Assembly (NCBI GenBank): GCA_007123785.1
Contig: SLGL01000356.1
Span: 1 to 6,815 of the forward strand
From: Balneolaceae bacterium
Lineage (GTDB): Bacteria > Bacteroidota > Rhodothermia > Balneolales > Balneolaceae
Direction of reading: 5' to 3'
DNA length: 6,815 nucleotides
Shown here: piece after piece, positions 1 through 5,526 of the stretch
How positions within the stretch are numbered: the stretch's first letter is position 1
How the letters are laid out: each line of letters begins with the position of its first letter
Position numbers and translations under genes: made by a program
Notes under the pieces: generated by a model
The model's input: the letters and a program-made list of their open reading frames with translations, nothing else
What the model was told of the DNA's origin: nothing
Database searches by the model: none

Positions 1-14
1 TAAAATACAAAGTT

Positions 15-554
15 ATGAGTACAGCAGAAACCCTTATTTCCACAAATGATGAACAGCTAAAAGCAGCTATTCTGAAACTGATTTCTAATATCCAAAAAGA
101 TCCGAAACAGGCAGGCTCCACATTCCGGGCCAAATCAAAACTCGAAAACGGTTTTTTGACCGATGTAAACATCCGGAATTTTGAGTTCGTTTCTGATGAA
201 CCGGTAGAACTGGGCGGAACTGACAAAGGTCCCAACCCGGTTGAATATGTACTGGGTGCTTTTGCAGCATGCCAGGAAATTGTTATTAAAGCGTATGCTA
301 CCGTTCTGGACATCGATCTGAAATCGGTAAACGTAGAAGTTGAAGGTGACCTGGATCTTCATGGTTTTCTTAACCTGTCAGATGAGCGAGCCGGTTTTAA
401 ATCCGTTTCTTATAAAACCACAATCGAAACCAATGAAACCGACACCGAAAAGCTCAAAACGCTTGAAAAACTATCTGTAACCCGCTGTCCTGTGCTGGAT
501 ATTATAAAAAATCCGGTGGAATTGAATGGCAGTGTGCACTTTACACCGTACTGA
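15..554 (+). CDS. OsmC family protein (probable thiol-dependent peroxidase-like)
   Basis: This 179-residue protein belongs to the OsmC/Ohr superfamily, whose characterised members are cytoplasmic homodimers that reduce organic or fatty-acid hydroperoxides with a pair of cysteines. Both expected cysteines are visible: Cys86 in GAFAACQEIV, preceded by the family's GPNPVEYVLGA segment (72-82), and Cys158 in TRCPVLDI. The C-terminal half has the usual alternating strand pattern. An N-terminal extension of about 35 residues (helical, Lys/Glu-rich) precedes the OsmC core. The ATG at 15 follows A/T-rich sequence without a Shine-Dalgarno motif, as is common in Bacteroidota; an upstream start cannot be excluded because the window begins only 14 bases earlier. 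It lies ahead of metX-hom on the same strand, 63 bases away, so a link to sulfur or thiol metabolism is possible but is only an inference. The substrate is unknown, and many OsmC-like proteins remain uncharacterised. Confidence 0.9.
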   Translation: MSTAETLISTNDEQLKAAILKLISNIQKDPKQAGSTFRAKSKLENGFLTDVNIRNFEFVSDEPVELGGTDKGPNPVEYVLGAFAACQEIVIKAYATVLDIDLKSVNVEVEGDLDLHGFLNLSDERAGFKSVSYKTTIETNETDTEKLKTLEKLSVTRCPVLDIIKNPVELNGSVHFTPY

Positions 555-561
555 AAAAATC

Positions 562-603
562 TCTGCCGGGAGTGTTGTTCATCGCTTCTGGTAGGTTTTT
601 TTT
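562..603 (+). terminator. Intrinsic terminator-like hairpin between osmC and metX
   Basis: Bases 562-572 can pair with 585-595 over 11 base pairs (three or four are G-U), with a 12-base loop. Eight T residues follow directly at 596-603. A run of A at 554-559 precedes the stem, so it could also work in the opposite direction. The hairpin starts just after the osmC stop codon, but its T tract ends only 14 bases before the metX start. There is therefore no room for a promoter between them. It may be a leaky terminator or an attenuator that sets metX-hom expression relative to osmC. Confidence 0.6.
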
Positions 604-617
604 AAAAACAAAAAAGA

Positions 618-1670
618 ATGAACGAAGGAATTACAAAGGTAATATTAGACAATCCATTTATAACCGAATCCGGTTTTATTTTCAAACATCCTGAAGCAGC
701 TTACAAAACCTGGGGAAAGCTGAACAAGGAGAAGAATAATGTAATTCTGATTTGCCATGCACTTACGGGCCACGCCGCTGCTGATGAGTGGTTTCCCGGA
801 ATTTTTGGTAAGGGGAATGTTTGCGATCCCGAAAAAAACTTTATCATTTGTATAAATGTACCGGGCAGTCCGTACGGGTCGGTGGGCCCATGGTCTGTAA
901 ACCCCGAAACCGGAAAACCTTATCTGAATGATTTTCCTTCCCTTACCGTGAGGGATATGGTCCGTTTTCAGCAATTGGTTTTGGACCGGCTCGGAATCAA
1001 AGGAATTGAGCTGGTTCTGGGGGGATCTCTTGGCGGCATGCAGGCACTCGAATTTTCAATCATGGACCCGCGGATTCAGTCTGCCGTGTTGATGGCAATG
1101 GGTAAGGCTCATAGCGCCTGGGCAATCGGCATTAGTCATGCACAGAGGGCAGCCATAAAGAATGATCCCAAATGGAATGGTGGTAATTACAACAGAAACG
1201 ACGGACCTGATGGCGGACTTGCCGCCGCACGAATGATGGCCATGATCACGTACAGAACTCCCAAAAATTATGAGTCCAGGTTCGGCAGAAATGAACAGGA
1301 AAATAAGAAAGATCTTTTTCAGGTAGAATCGTACCTGAACTATCAAGGAAAAAAACTTGCCGAACGTTTTGATGCCCATTCCTACATACTTTTAACCGAA
1401 GCAATGGATACGCATGATGTATCGCGTGAAAGGAAACCTTTTGAAGAAGTTCTGAAACAAGTAAAGATTCCCGTTAATGTGATTGGGGTAGATTCCGACC
1501 ACCTTTATCCGGTTTACGAACAAAAGGAGCTTGCCAAACTACTTTCTAACGGTGAGTACAGCGAAGTACAGTCTCCTTACGGCCACGACGCATTCCTTAT
1601 AGAGTTTAAGCAATTGACAAAGATTATCCAGACATTTACTGAAAAACAACACAGCTATACATTAACATGA
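618..1670 (+). CDS. metX: Homoserine O-acetyltransferase (MetX)
   Basis: MetX transfers the acetyl group of acetyl-CoA to homoserine, giving O-acetylhomoserine for methionine synthesis by the direct sulfhydrylation or transsulfuration route. It is a cytoplasmic alpha/beta-hydrolase-fold enzyme. The 350 residues match the usual family length of about 350-380. Visible landmarks are HALTGHAAADEWFPG (47-61, strand and early loop), the PGSPYGSVGP segment (82-91), the nucleophile elbow GGSLGGMQALEF with Ser137, and NYNRNDGPDGGLAAARMMAMI (190-210). Also present are TEAMDTHDVSRER (260-272), the acid Asp294 in DSDHLYP, and His323 in YGHDAFLIE. The full Ser-Asp-His triad is therefore present. The start ATG at 618 follows A-rich sequence with no clear Shine-Dalgarno. 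The stop codon overlaps the start of hom by ATGA, which suggests translational coupling. Some MetX-like proteins are succinyltransferases, and sequence inspection alone does not settle the acyl donor; acetyl is the default for this context. Confidence 0.95.
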   Translation: MNEGITKVILDNPFITESGFIFKHPEAAYKTWGKLNKEKNNVILICHALTGHAAADEWFPGIFGKGNVCDPEKNFIICINVPGSPYGSVGPWSVNPETGKPYLNDFPSLTVRDMVRFQQLVLDRLGIKGIELVLGGSLGGMQALEFSIMDPRIQSAVLMAMGKAHSAWAIGISHAQRAAIKNDPKWNGGNYNRNDGPDGGLAAARMMAMITYRTPKNYESRFGRNEQENKKDLFQVESYLNYQGKKLAERFDAHSYILLTEAMDTHDVSRERKPFEEVLKQVKIPVNVIGVDSDHLYPVYEQKELAKLLSNGEYSEVQSPYGHDAFLIEFKQLTKIIQTFTEKQHSYTLT

Positions 1671-2746
1671 CACAATTAAAAGCCATAAAACAGCCAGAAA
1701 CAGAGCAGGCCCCGAAAGTGAAGAAATTATTTATAGCAGGAGTTGGTGCTGTGGGCAGCACATTACTGAAACAGGTAACCAGGAACGGATCAGCAAAATC
1801 ACTGCGTGTTCTTGGCGTTTGCAATGCCCGCCACGTACTTTGGTACGATCGCAGCCAGAGTGAATATTCCCTGAATGACTTACTTCGCGGCCCCGATAAA
1901 AACTGGGATGCCATCATTGATAAACTCGCCTCCTATCCTGAGCGATCAGTAGTTTTTATTGATGCCACCGGCGATGCTGACGTTGCCCGGCTCTATCCTC
2001 AACTGCTTGAAAATAAAATTCATGTAGTTACCCCGAGTAAACTGGCCAATACCCAAAGCCAGGAAGATTTTAATACGCTGCACTATACAGCTGGAAAAAA
2101 TGGCGTGGAATTTCTTTACGAAACCAATGTGGGTGCCGGCCTGCCGATTATCTATGCTATCAAAAATCTGCAATTTACTGGGGATGAAATCCTGGAGCTG
2201 AGTGGTGTGGTTTCCGGGACCATGACCTACCTTTTCTCTGAACTTGACAAAGGCAATAGTTTCAGTAAATCGGTCATTAAAGCGCGAAGGCTTGGTTACG
2301 CTGAACCCGATCCCAGAGACGACCTGTCGGGAGAGGATGTAGCACGAAAATTCCTGATTCTCGCACGTATTTGCGGTTTGAAAATAGAACGCGATGAACT
2401 TGATGTTGAATCGCTGATCCCGGAACAACTTAAAGATGTGGATTCCGCAACATTCCTGGAAGAGTTGAACCAATACGATGAAATCTGGGAAAAGAAACGC
2501 ACCAAGGCTGCAGAAAAAGGCGAAACGCTCCGATATACCGGAAGTCTTAAAAACGGAAAAATTAAAGTTGGGATCGAGTCGGTTTCGACATCATCCGCCA
2601 TTGGCCAACTGAACGGTACTAACAATCTCATTCGAATTAAAAGCCGTCGCTACTTCGATCAGCCGCTGGTAATCCAGGGGCCGGGTGCCGGTAAAGATGT
2701 TACTGCTGCCGGAGTACTGGCCGATATCCTAAGCATCCGCAACTGA
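1667..2746 (+). CDS. hom: Homoserine dehydrogenase, stand-alone (no aspartokinase domain)
   Basis: This enzyme reduces aspartate semialdehyde to homoserine with NAD(P)H, the branch-point step towards threonine and methionine. The 359 residues show an N-terminal Rossmann fold with the nucleotide loop GVGAVG (25-30), a strand-end IDATGDADVARLY (98-110), and VTPSKLAN (121-128) corresponding to the family's NKxA element. The catalytic domain follows: YETNVGAGLPII (151-162), SGVVSGTMTYLF (179-190), and the signature YAEPDPRDDL-SGEDVARK (211-228). By position, Glu213, Asp219, Asp224 and Lys228 match the substrate and catalytic residues known from the yeast enzyme. The sequence looks most like the C-terminal half of ThrA/MetL bifunctional proteins, but no aspartokinase part is attached and there is no C-terminal ACT domain. 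Allosteric control by threonine through such domains is therefore not expected. It starts inside the metX stop (ATGA) and supplies the MetX substrate. The first 18 or so residues are a polar, poorly conserved-looking extension. Confidence 0.94.
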   Translation: MTQLKAIKQPETEQAPKVKKLFIAGVGAVGSTLLKQVTRNGSAKSLRVLGVCNARHVLWYDRSQSEYSLNDLLRGPDKNWDAIIDKLASYPERSVVFIDATGDADVARLYPQLLENKIHVVTPSKLANTQSQEDFNTLHYTAGKNGVEFLYETNVGAGLPIIYAIKNLQFTGDEILELSGVVSGTMTYLFSELDKGNSFSKSVIKARRLGYAEPDPRDDLSGEDVARKFLILARICGLKIERDELDVESLIPEQLKDVDSATFLEELNQYDEIWEKKRTKAAEKGETLRYTGSLKNGKIKVGIESVSTSSAIGQLNGTNNLIRIKSRRYFDQPLVIQGPGAGKDVTAAGVLADILSIRN

Positions 2747-2793
2747 TAACGGTCGGTCCGATATCATCGATCATTCTGCGGCTTAATTTTTTT
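2731..2793 (+). terminator. Probable terminator after metX-hom
   Basis: An interrupted hairpin spans the hom stop codon. AAG (2731-2733) and CCGCA (2737-2741) can pair with TGCGG-CTT (2777-2784), and TGATA plus CGG (2744-2752) with CCG plus TATCA (2758-2766). A T7 run follows at 2787-2793. The stem has bulges and an uneven internal loop, so it is weaker than the other terminators in this window, but its position right at the end of the operon fits. Confidence 0.42.
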
Positions 2794-3138
2794 GAGTAAT
2801 AAAAAGACTCCTGCTTCAGCGGTCATGGTAACTTTACATAGAACGTTGCGAGTTAAGGGCTATTTATTCCTGGTTGTTGATATCCACATTAGTATGGCCA
2901 CAAACCATCCCAAAAATCTAAAAAAACTGCTATATTCAGTGAAATCAGTGAGAACCAAACTATTCGGAGCGTTTCATTTGAAGATCCCATCATTTAATTG
3001 TAAAGTAAAATATAGCAACTCCTTACACTTGTTTTAATATATTTACTGTGAGCACCGATCGAAGCGATTCCTCCCGACAAGTTTGTTCGTGACAGGCGTG
3101 AAACGAAATCCGGGGTAAAAACAAGATACTCCTGACTA
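2794..3138. other. Intergenic region between converging hom and porin-like gene
   Basis: About 345 bases separate the end of hom (plus strand) from the end of the first barrel gene (minus strand). Short open frames exist on both strands, but they have no ATG start with credible context and no recognisable composition, so I do not call a gene. The stretch contains one copy of a degenerate repeat at 3049-3071. I see no clear terminator for the minus-strand barrel gene here. Confidence 0.55.
3049..3071. repeat. Copy A of a degenerate intergenic repeat
   Basis: TGAGCACCGATCGAAGCG followed by ATTCC aligns with 4077-4100 at 19 of 24 columns, with one gap; the best block is CCGA-CG-AAG-GATTCC. Both copies sit in non-coding spacers flanking the first barrel gene. 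This copy has lost the small hairpin seen in the other. Confidence 0.4.
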
Positions 3139-3804
3139 TCAAAAAGAAATTCCCGCTGAAAACTGGAATCCACGTAACTTTGCATTCACGCTCACTTCAT
3201 CCAGGAAGTCCGCCCCGCCATTACTGCCATTCAAAAATGAATCCTCATCAATAGTGTTGGCAAGGCCCAGGTCATACCTTGCTTCAATGTAAAAACGGCC
3301 CAGTGCCACTCCTGCCCCAAATAGAAGGCCAAAGTGAACATCTTTCATGAATTCACTTACATCCTCCGTAACCCCGTTGATTGTATCTTCCGCCTCCAGT
3401 AGATATCCAATATAGGGTCCAGCCGTTATAAACGGAGAAAACACTTGATTCACCGGAAACTTCAATTGCAGCAGAACCGGCAGATCGATATATGAAAAAG
3501 CCGATTCCACGGTATCCGAATCATTTAACAATCCGTTGATATCTCCTGTATTTTTTTGAACATAAAGCAGTTCCGGCTGCACAGAAATAAAATGATGAAT
3601 TGAAAAATTAACAAATAATCCGGTAAGTATTCCGCTGTTATAATCCGTATTCATCTCAACATTGGAAAAATCAATATTGCCTTTATATGCCGATATCCCG
3701 CCTTTCAAACCCACTCTTATATCATTTTGGGCATAGAGACTTATCGTGTTACAAAAAAGAAACGCTCCCATTACCAATAGCAGGATTAATAATTTTGTTT
3801 TCAT
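3139..3804 (-). CDS. Outer-membrane beta-barrel protein, porin family (paralog 1)
   Basis: This is a predicted secreted small beta-barrel protein of the outer membrane, of the kind grouped as OMP_b-brl / porin family in Bacteroidota. Its ligand and function are unknown. From the ATG at 3804 it has 221 residues. A signal peptide covers residues 1-25 (Lys2, Lys4, a long hydrophobic run, then SLYA before Gln26). Alternating aromatic/hydrophobic strands follow, ending in the C-terminal AGISF; a final Phe is typical for proteins inserted by BAM. Blocks shared with the two paralogs are DIRVGLKGG (28-36), QPELLYVQK (76-84), SYIDLPVLL (104-112), YIGYLLEAE (131-139), FGLLFGAGV (158-166) and EARYDLGLAN (174-183). 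A GTG at 3813 would add three residues. I prefer the ATG because a GGGG run lies about 8 bases before it and because the GTG would fall inside that motif's spacing. It is the most divergent of the three and has no clear terminator downstream. Confidence 0.88.
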   Translation of the reverse strand: MKTKLLILLLVMGAFLFCNTISLYAQNDIRVGLKGGISAYKGNIDFSNVEMNTDYNSGILTGLFVNFSIHHFISVQPELLYVQKNTGDINGLLNDSDTVESAFSYIDLPVLLQLKFPVNQVFSPFITAGPYIGYLLEAEDTINGVTEDVSEFMKDVHFGLLFGAGVALGRFYIEARYDLGLANTIDEDSFLNGSNGGADFLDEVSVNAKLRGFQFSAGISF

Positions 3805-3950
3805 AATTTTCACCCCGTCTCTTTAAAATATTATGATTTTCCCTTTTTTAAATGAGATCTGCTTCTACTCTTAAAACCAGCCTTCGAAAACATATAAAAT
3901 TCTTACAAAGCAACTTACCATTCAATTGATTGGATTTCGGGATAAAAAGC

Positions 3951-3977
3951 AAGTTATTTTCTGATTATTAATAACTT
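3951..3977. promoter_or_regulatory. Inverted repeat upstream of paralog 1 (possible operator)
   Basis: AAGTTATT (3951-3958) and AATAACTT (3970-3977) are perfect inverted copies separated by 11 bases, roughly 150-170 bases before the start of paralog 1. The spacing matches the inverted repeat upstream of paralog 3, although the arm sequence differs. Because the DNA is A/T-rich, chance is a serious alternative. Confidence 0.2.
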
Positions 3978-4076
3978 TCTAATTTTTCATGATTCTAATC
4001 GCTGGTTCAGGCCGGTATTTTTTTTATCTAAACAGCTTTACATTATTTGTGATACATTAAACACCCTGTCAGATGC

Positions 4077-4130
4077 TGCGCTCCGAGCGTAAGTGATTCC
4101 AACGAAGTGAAATTTTCCGTCTGAGGCGGA
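4077..4130. repeat. REP-like pair of mini-hairpins (copy B of the repeat)
   Basis: Two compact hairpins of the same design lie 24 bases apart. TGCGCT-CCG-AGCGTA (4077-4091) and TCCGTC-TGA-GGCGGA (4116-4130) each have six pairs including one G-U and a three-base loop. The patch is visibly richer in G/C than its surroundings. Its first 24 bases resemble 3049-3071. The layout recalls REP-type intergenic elements, but no transposase (such as a RAYT protein) is in the window. Confidence 0.4.
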
Positions 4131-4186
4131 TGTGTTGTCTCGTAAAGGACAATGTTGCAGAAAACCGCAACTACTACCGTTACCAC

Positions 4187-4240
4187 TAATGTCGTGTCAA
4201 CAATCAAAAGACGGGAAACTTCATTCTTGACACAACACTA
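4187..4240. repeat. Imperfect 14-base inverted repeat
   Basis: Bases 4187-4200 and 4227-4240 are inverted copies with 12 of 14 matches, including a perfect core GTGTCAA / TTGACAC, separated by 26 bases. It lies just right of the REP-like patch. It could be an RNA hairpin, a protein site or the ends of a small decayed element; no target-site duplication was identified. Confidence 0.3.
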
Positions 4241-4354
4241 AGTTGATTTAGTAGAATTCTTTATCACCAAAATGATATTAAATTATCTTTCTGTAACAAT
4301 CTAAACTATACGAATTAAGTGGTAACAGTATTAATTGAATAAGAATATTTTAAC

Positions 4355-4394
4355 AAAAAAAAACCTCCAAATGAAATGTATCAAAAGGAGGTTT
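4355..4394 (-). terminator. Intrinsic terminator of paralog 2
   Basis: On the minus strand AAACCTCC and GGAGGTTT (4387-4394 with 4361-4368) form a perfect 8-base stem with an 18-base loop. It is followed by a T run (nine A on the plus strand at 4355-4363, three of them in the stem). It begins about 18 bases after the stop codon of the 4413-5117 gene, the expected place for its terminator. Confidence 0.8.
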
Positions 4395-4412
4395 AAAACA
4401 GATTTTACTTTT

Positions 4413-5117
4413 TTAAAAAATAAAGCCAACTGCCAGGCTAATGCCCCTGTTTTTTATGTTAACATCGATTCCAAAATCACCATTGAAGTTGTTGTTAAAC
4501 TCACCACTCGTAAAAAGATCGTTTTCAAACAGGTTTGACATTCCATGGTCATAACGAGCTTCAAGAAAAATAAACCCAAAATTTACTCCTGCGCCGAAAA
4601 GCAGGCCATAGCTTATGTCTTTTACATCATTACTGATATCCTCAGTAGATCCTTCGAACTTAACTTCGGCACCTAAAAGATAACCAAGATATCCGCCGGC
4701 AGATAAAAATGGAGTCAGGTTGTCTCCGAGAGGAATATTTAATTTCAGCAGTAAGGGTACATCAATATAGCTCATTGTTACACCATCATCTTCGAAGGCA
4801 CCAAAAAACGAATCAATATCGTCACCAAAATCGTCTGATTCTCTGCTTCCTTTTTGCATAAAGTTTACCTCGGGCTGTATCGAAAAGAATTGATTTAAGG
4901 GTTTTTCCATGAAAATACCGCCGTGGAAACCCATTTTGGTTCCAGTGTCAAAAGTTTCAGATAACGATGACCCCATTAAATCTATTGAAAAATCTCCTGC
5001 AACTTTATAAAATGACAAGCCGCCTTTGATTCCAAACCGGGTATCCTGTGCCTGAGTTTCACTCACTGTAAATGCAAACAAACCAGCTATGCAAAGTATT
5101 GTTAGTGTTTTCTTCAT
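4413..5117 (-). CDS. Outer-membrane beta-barrel protein, porin family (paralog 2)
   Basis: This 234-residue protein is the longest of the three tandem small beta-barrel proteins predicted to insert in the outer membrane. Residues 1-23 form a signal peptide (KK, hydrophobic core, TQA before Gln24). The mature protein opens with QDTRFGIKGG (24-33), nearly identical to paralog 3. Further shared blocks are QPEVNFMQKG (81-90), SYIDVPLLLKLNIPL (116-130), GGYLGYLLGAE (141-151), SYGLLFGAGVNFG (169-181) and EARYDHGMSN (186-195), and the C-terminus is VGFIF. A strongly acidic stretch (91-112, rich in Asp/Glu/Phe) sits between the QKG block and the SYIDV strand; it is likely a surface loop and is longer than in paralog 3. 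The ATG at 5117 has no Shine-Dalgarno, only A/T-rich sequence. A clear terminator follows the gene and another lies about 85-115 bases upstream, so it is probably a single-gene unit. No specific substrate can be assigned. Confidence 0.9.
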   Translation of the reverse strand: MKKTLTILCIAGLFAFTVSETQAQDTRFGIKGGLSFYKVAGDFSIDLMGSSLSETFDTGTKMGFHGGIFMEKPLNQFFSIQPEVNFMQKGSRESDDFGDDIDSFFGAFEDDGVTMSYIDVPLLLKLNIPLGDNLTPFLSAGGYLGYLLGAEVKFEGSTEDISNDVKDISYGLLFGAGVNFGFIFLEARYDHGMSNLFENDLFTSGEFNNNFNGDFGIDVNIKNRGISLAVGFIF

Positions 5118-5200
5118 GTATTGCTTAATAGATATTAGATGATTTTTTTATAAATTATTATAAATATTTAATTGTAAGCGAAACTGATAACTGGAATAAT

Positions 5201-5240
5201 GAAAAACAAAAGGAAGGCAGGTGCTCAATCCCTGCCTTCC
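5201..5240 (-). terminator. Orphan minus-strand intrinsic terminator
   Basis: GGAAGGCAGG (5212-5221) and CCTGCCTTCC (5231-5240) form a perfect 10-base, G/C-rich stem with a 9-base loop. Read on the minus strand it is followed by TTTTGTTTTTC (5201-5211), a good U tract; the plus strand lacks one. No protein gene ends here: the next upstream minus-strand gene already has its own terminator at 5461-5504. The hairpin lies 84 bases or more before the start of paralog 2. Confidence 0.75.
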
Positions 5241-5463
5241 AAATGCTTTCTCTCTTGATATCTTTTCATTTATTTCTATAGAAAAACTAATGGATATTTA
5301 CTTGGTTATTATTACAGAATACATATAAATTGTTACATTATTTACAGACCTATAAATTATATGCTTATTAGTTGTATTAAAATCTATGAATTGTGAATAC
5401 AAGAGTATTTAATGAAAGTGTTGCAGAAATCTCTTCAGGGTTCTTTCTTTGTAAAACAGATAC
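5241..5463 (-). other. Gene-free stretch between two minus-strand terminators (possible small RNA)
   Basis: About 220 A/T-rich bases lie between the terminator of paralog 3 and the orphan terminator at 5201-5240. A small transcript ending at that terminator would fit, either a free small RNA or the leader of paralog 2. A TATAAT-like hexamer occurs on the minus strand near 5357-5362, but no convincing partner box is present. The only short frames are trivial, for example a 14-codon ATG frame at 5225-5269 that runs into the hairpin loop. An inverted repeat TTGTATT/AATACAA (5372-5378, 5396-5402) is also present. Confidence 0.3.
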
Positions 5464-5504
5464 AAAAAACCCCTCTTTCTCATTTGAAAAAGAGGGGTTT
5501 TGTA
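5461..5504 (-). terminator. Intrinsic terminator of paralog 3
   Basis: Bases 5466-5478 and 5489-5501 form a perfect 13-base stem (AAAACCCCTCTTT and its complement) around a 10-base loop, extended by three outer pairs after a two-base bulge. On the minus strand the stem runs into T residues. It starts about 22 bases after the stop codon at 5527. The A/T-flanked symmetry means it could also stop plus-strand transcripts. Confidence 0.85.
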
Positions 5505-5526
5505 TGAGCAGTACTGAAATGACATT

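Larger units (their letters stand above)
3805..4354. other. A/T-rich spacer upstream of paralog 1
   Basis: About 550 bases without a supported gene. From left to right it holds the 5' region of paralog 1, an 8-base inverted repeat (3951-3977), a more G/C-rich patch with two mini-hairpins (4077-4130), and an imperfect 14-base inverted repeat (4187-4240). The far end runs into the terminator of paralog 2. The promoter of paralog 1 should lie here on the minus strand, but I found no TAnnTTTG box for it. Confidence 0.6.

Noticed and set aside
2792..3037. 81-codon plus-strand open frame after hom
   Set aside because: It begins with TTG inside the T tract of the presumed terminator, has no recognisable family features and lies in spacer DNA.
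3175..3182. TAACTTTG promoter-like box on the plus strand
   Set aside because: It lies inside the coding region of paralog 1, antisense to it, with no -33 element and no plus-strand gene downstream; likely chance.
2994..3185. 63-codon minus-strand open frame overlapping the end of paralog 1
   Set aside because: It overlaps the 3' end of a well-supported gene in another frame and crosses the repeat copy, so it is most likely a chance frame.
3139..3804. Cys18 of paralog 1 as a lipoprotein attachment site
   Set aside because: The residue before it is Phe, not Gly/Ala/Ser, so there is no lipobox; the downstream SLYA site fits ordinary signal peptidase cleavage.
3805..3813. GTG start at 3813 giving three extra N-terminal residues for paralog 1
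   Set aside because: The ATG at 3804 gives a normal signal peptide and sits about 8 bases after a GGGG run; the GTG would be too close to that motif.
4001..4025. Plus-strand terminator-like CTGG/CCGG stem with T8
   Set aside because: The stem has only about five weak pairs and no plus-strand gene precedes it.
4335..4538. 67-codon plus-strand open frame with an AAAGGAGG-like sequence
   Set aside because: The GGAGG is one arm of the terminator of paralog 2, and the frame runs antisense into that gene.
5225..5269. 14-codon minus-strand frame as a leader peptide for attenuation
   Set aside because: No ribosome binding site, no run of regulatory codons, and its stop lies in the terminator loop; too short to support.
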